64,000 nt of DNA from JBCCIM01 sp965263205 (lineage in GTDB: Bacteria > Bacteroidota > Rhodothermia > Rhodothermales > JAHQVL01): NCBI GenBank assembly GCA_965263205.1, contig CBDHHF010000010.1, positions 1 through 64,000 of the forward strand. The letters run 5' to 3'. A program made the position numbers and the translations under genes. The first letter of the stretch is position 1, and each line of letters starts with the position of its first letter. Below the pieces are notes generated by a model, which saw nothing but the letters and a program-made list of their open reading frames with translations, did no database searches and was not told where the DNA came from. Below are positions 63,511 to 64,000 of the stretch, one piece after another.

Positions 63511-64000
63511 CTAGGCTTTGGGGGTTTCGCTATTGCGTGCCTCAGCGCGGCCGTGCAATGTGTATCGCTTTAATTCCTCAGCCGCCGCTGTGTTCTTGAA
63601 TATCGATTGTGCTTCTGCCAACAGTATGTCAGTGTTTTTGTAGCGGCCACTGAAATGTCCGATTAGCAGTTGTTCAACGCCGGCGTCCTGTGCAATGGTT
63701 GCCGCCTCAATCGCTGTTGTGTGGTTTGTGGCAATGGCGCGTTGCTGGTCTTCGTGACAGAACGTTGCTTCATGGTAACATAGCGAGGCTTTTTGCGCCA
63801 GTACGTTGCCGCCTTCACAAGGACGCGTATCAGTTATGTACGCAAACGATGCGCCATGCCGGCCAGGGCCCACTACATCTTCTGGTTTTACCATTGCACC
63901 GGCTACACCGGGCACTGCCTTTCCGGCTTTTAGTTGTTTGAAGTACACAAAATCGTCGATCCCCTTTGCACGCGCTTTGTCTACATCGAGTTTACCCGGT
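63511..64000 (-). CDS. rnz: Ribonuclease Z, 5' end beyond window
   Basis: C-terminal ~163 residues. The reading frame is open to the edge of the window (64000). The RNase Z metal-ligand elements YITDTRPC, SLCYHEATF and the final LLIGHFSGRYK are present. It processes tRNA 3' ends. It ends 27 bp before the ABC exporter start. Confidence 0.88.
   Translation of the reverse strand, partial: PGKLDVDKARAKGIDDFVYFKQLKAGKAVPGVAGAMVKPEDVVGPGRHGASFAYITDTRPCEGGNVLAQKASLCYHEATFCHEDQQRAIATNHTTAIEAATIAQDAGVEQLLIGHFSGRYKNTDILLAEAQSIFKNTAAAEELKRYTLHGRAEARNSETPKA

Overview
The window looks like chromosomal DNA from a free-living, Gram-negative member of the Bacteroidota/Rhodothermota branch, probably a Rhodothermales-like marine heterotroph. 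I infer this from a SusC/SusD outer-membrane pair, a Bacteroidetes-type GlmU-like protein, a GWxTD protein, a TAnnTTTG-type promoter, lipoproteins and an Omp85 protein. The taxonomy is not proven. Base composition is close to balanced by eye, and the hexamer GCCGGC is conspicuously over-used. I saw no tRNA, rRNA, CRISPR array, prophage or transposase. Layout, 0-17 kb: a CcmF-type cytochrome c assembly protein; a TetR regulator and a thioesterase that each carry the same NemR-like palindrome; an ArsR-fold regulator; a receiver-HPt protein; a four-gene Mn/Zn ABC importer whose two permeases both carry C-terminal winged helices; a CnoX-like thioredoxin; an arsenosugar cluster (AhpD-like, ArsS, ArsM); and a frameshifted GWxTD protein. 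Layout, 17-39 kb: SusD/SusC, a PaaI-type thioesterase, a YbdK-type ligase, an Omp85 protein, an aldo/keto reductase, an UPF0173 hydrolase, outer-membrane proteins, a YfcE-like phosphoesterase, a GAF-SpoIIE phosphatase, a GlmU-like protein, an HIT/outer-membrane/CoaE group, and a three-gene operon (6-pyruvoyl-tetrahydropterin synthase, GTP cyclohydrolase I, sepiapterin-reductase-like SDR) that would make a tetrahydrobiopterin-type cofactor. Layout, 39-64 kb: CopZ/CopA copper export, a receiver protein, MscS, and the most interesting locus at 44.2-50.7 kb. There a Ras-like small GTPase, a histidine kinase and a sigma-54 response regulator are transcribed away from a coiled-coil protein and an inner-membrane protein that joins a longin/roadblock-like cytoplasmic domain to a periplasmic OmpA-like domain. 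A 65-bp tandem array, a lipoprotein, an SDR, a PQQ-type dehydrogenase, a 1168-residue lipoprotein ending in an azurin-like copper domain, an alpha-hydroxy-acid oxidase, a UmuC polymerase, an ABC exporter and the end of RNase Z follow. Seven apparent single-base indels interrupt otherwise well-conserved genes (GWxTD, copA, the coiled-coil gene, three in the OmpA gene, the 52-kb lipoprotein). Several sit in homopolymers, so sequencing error is the leading explanation and these proteins may well be intact in the organism.
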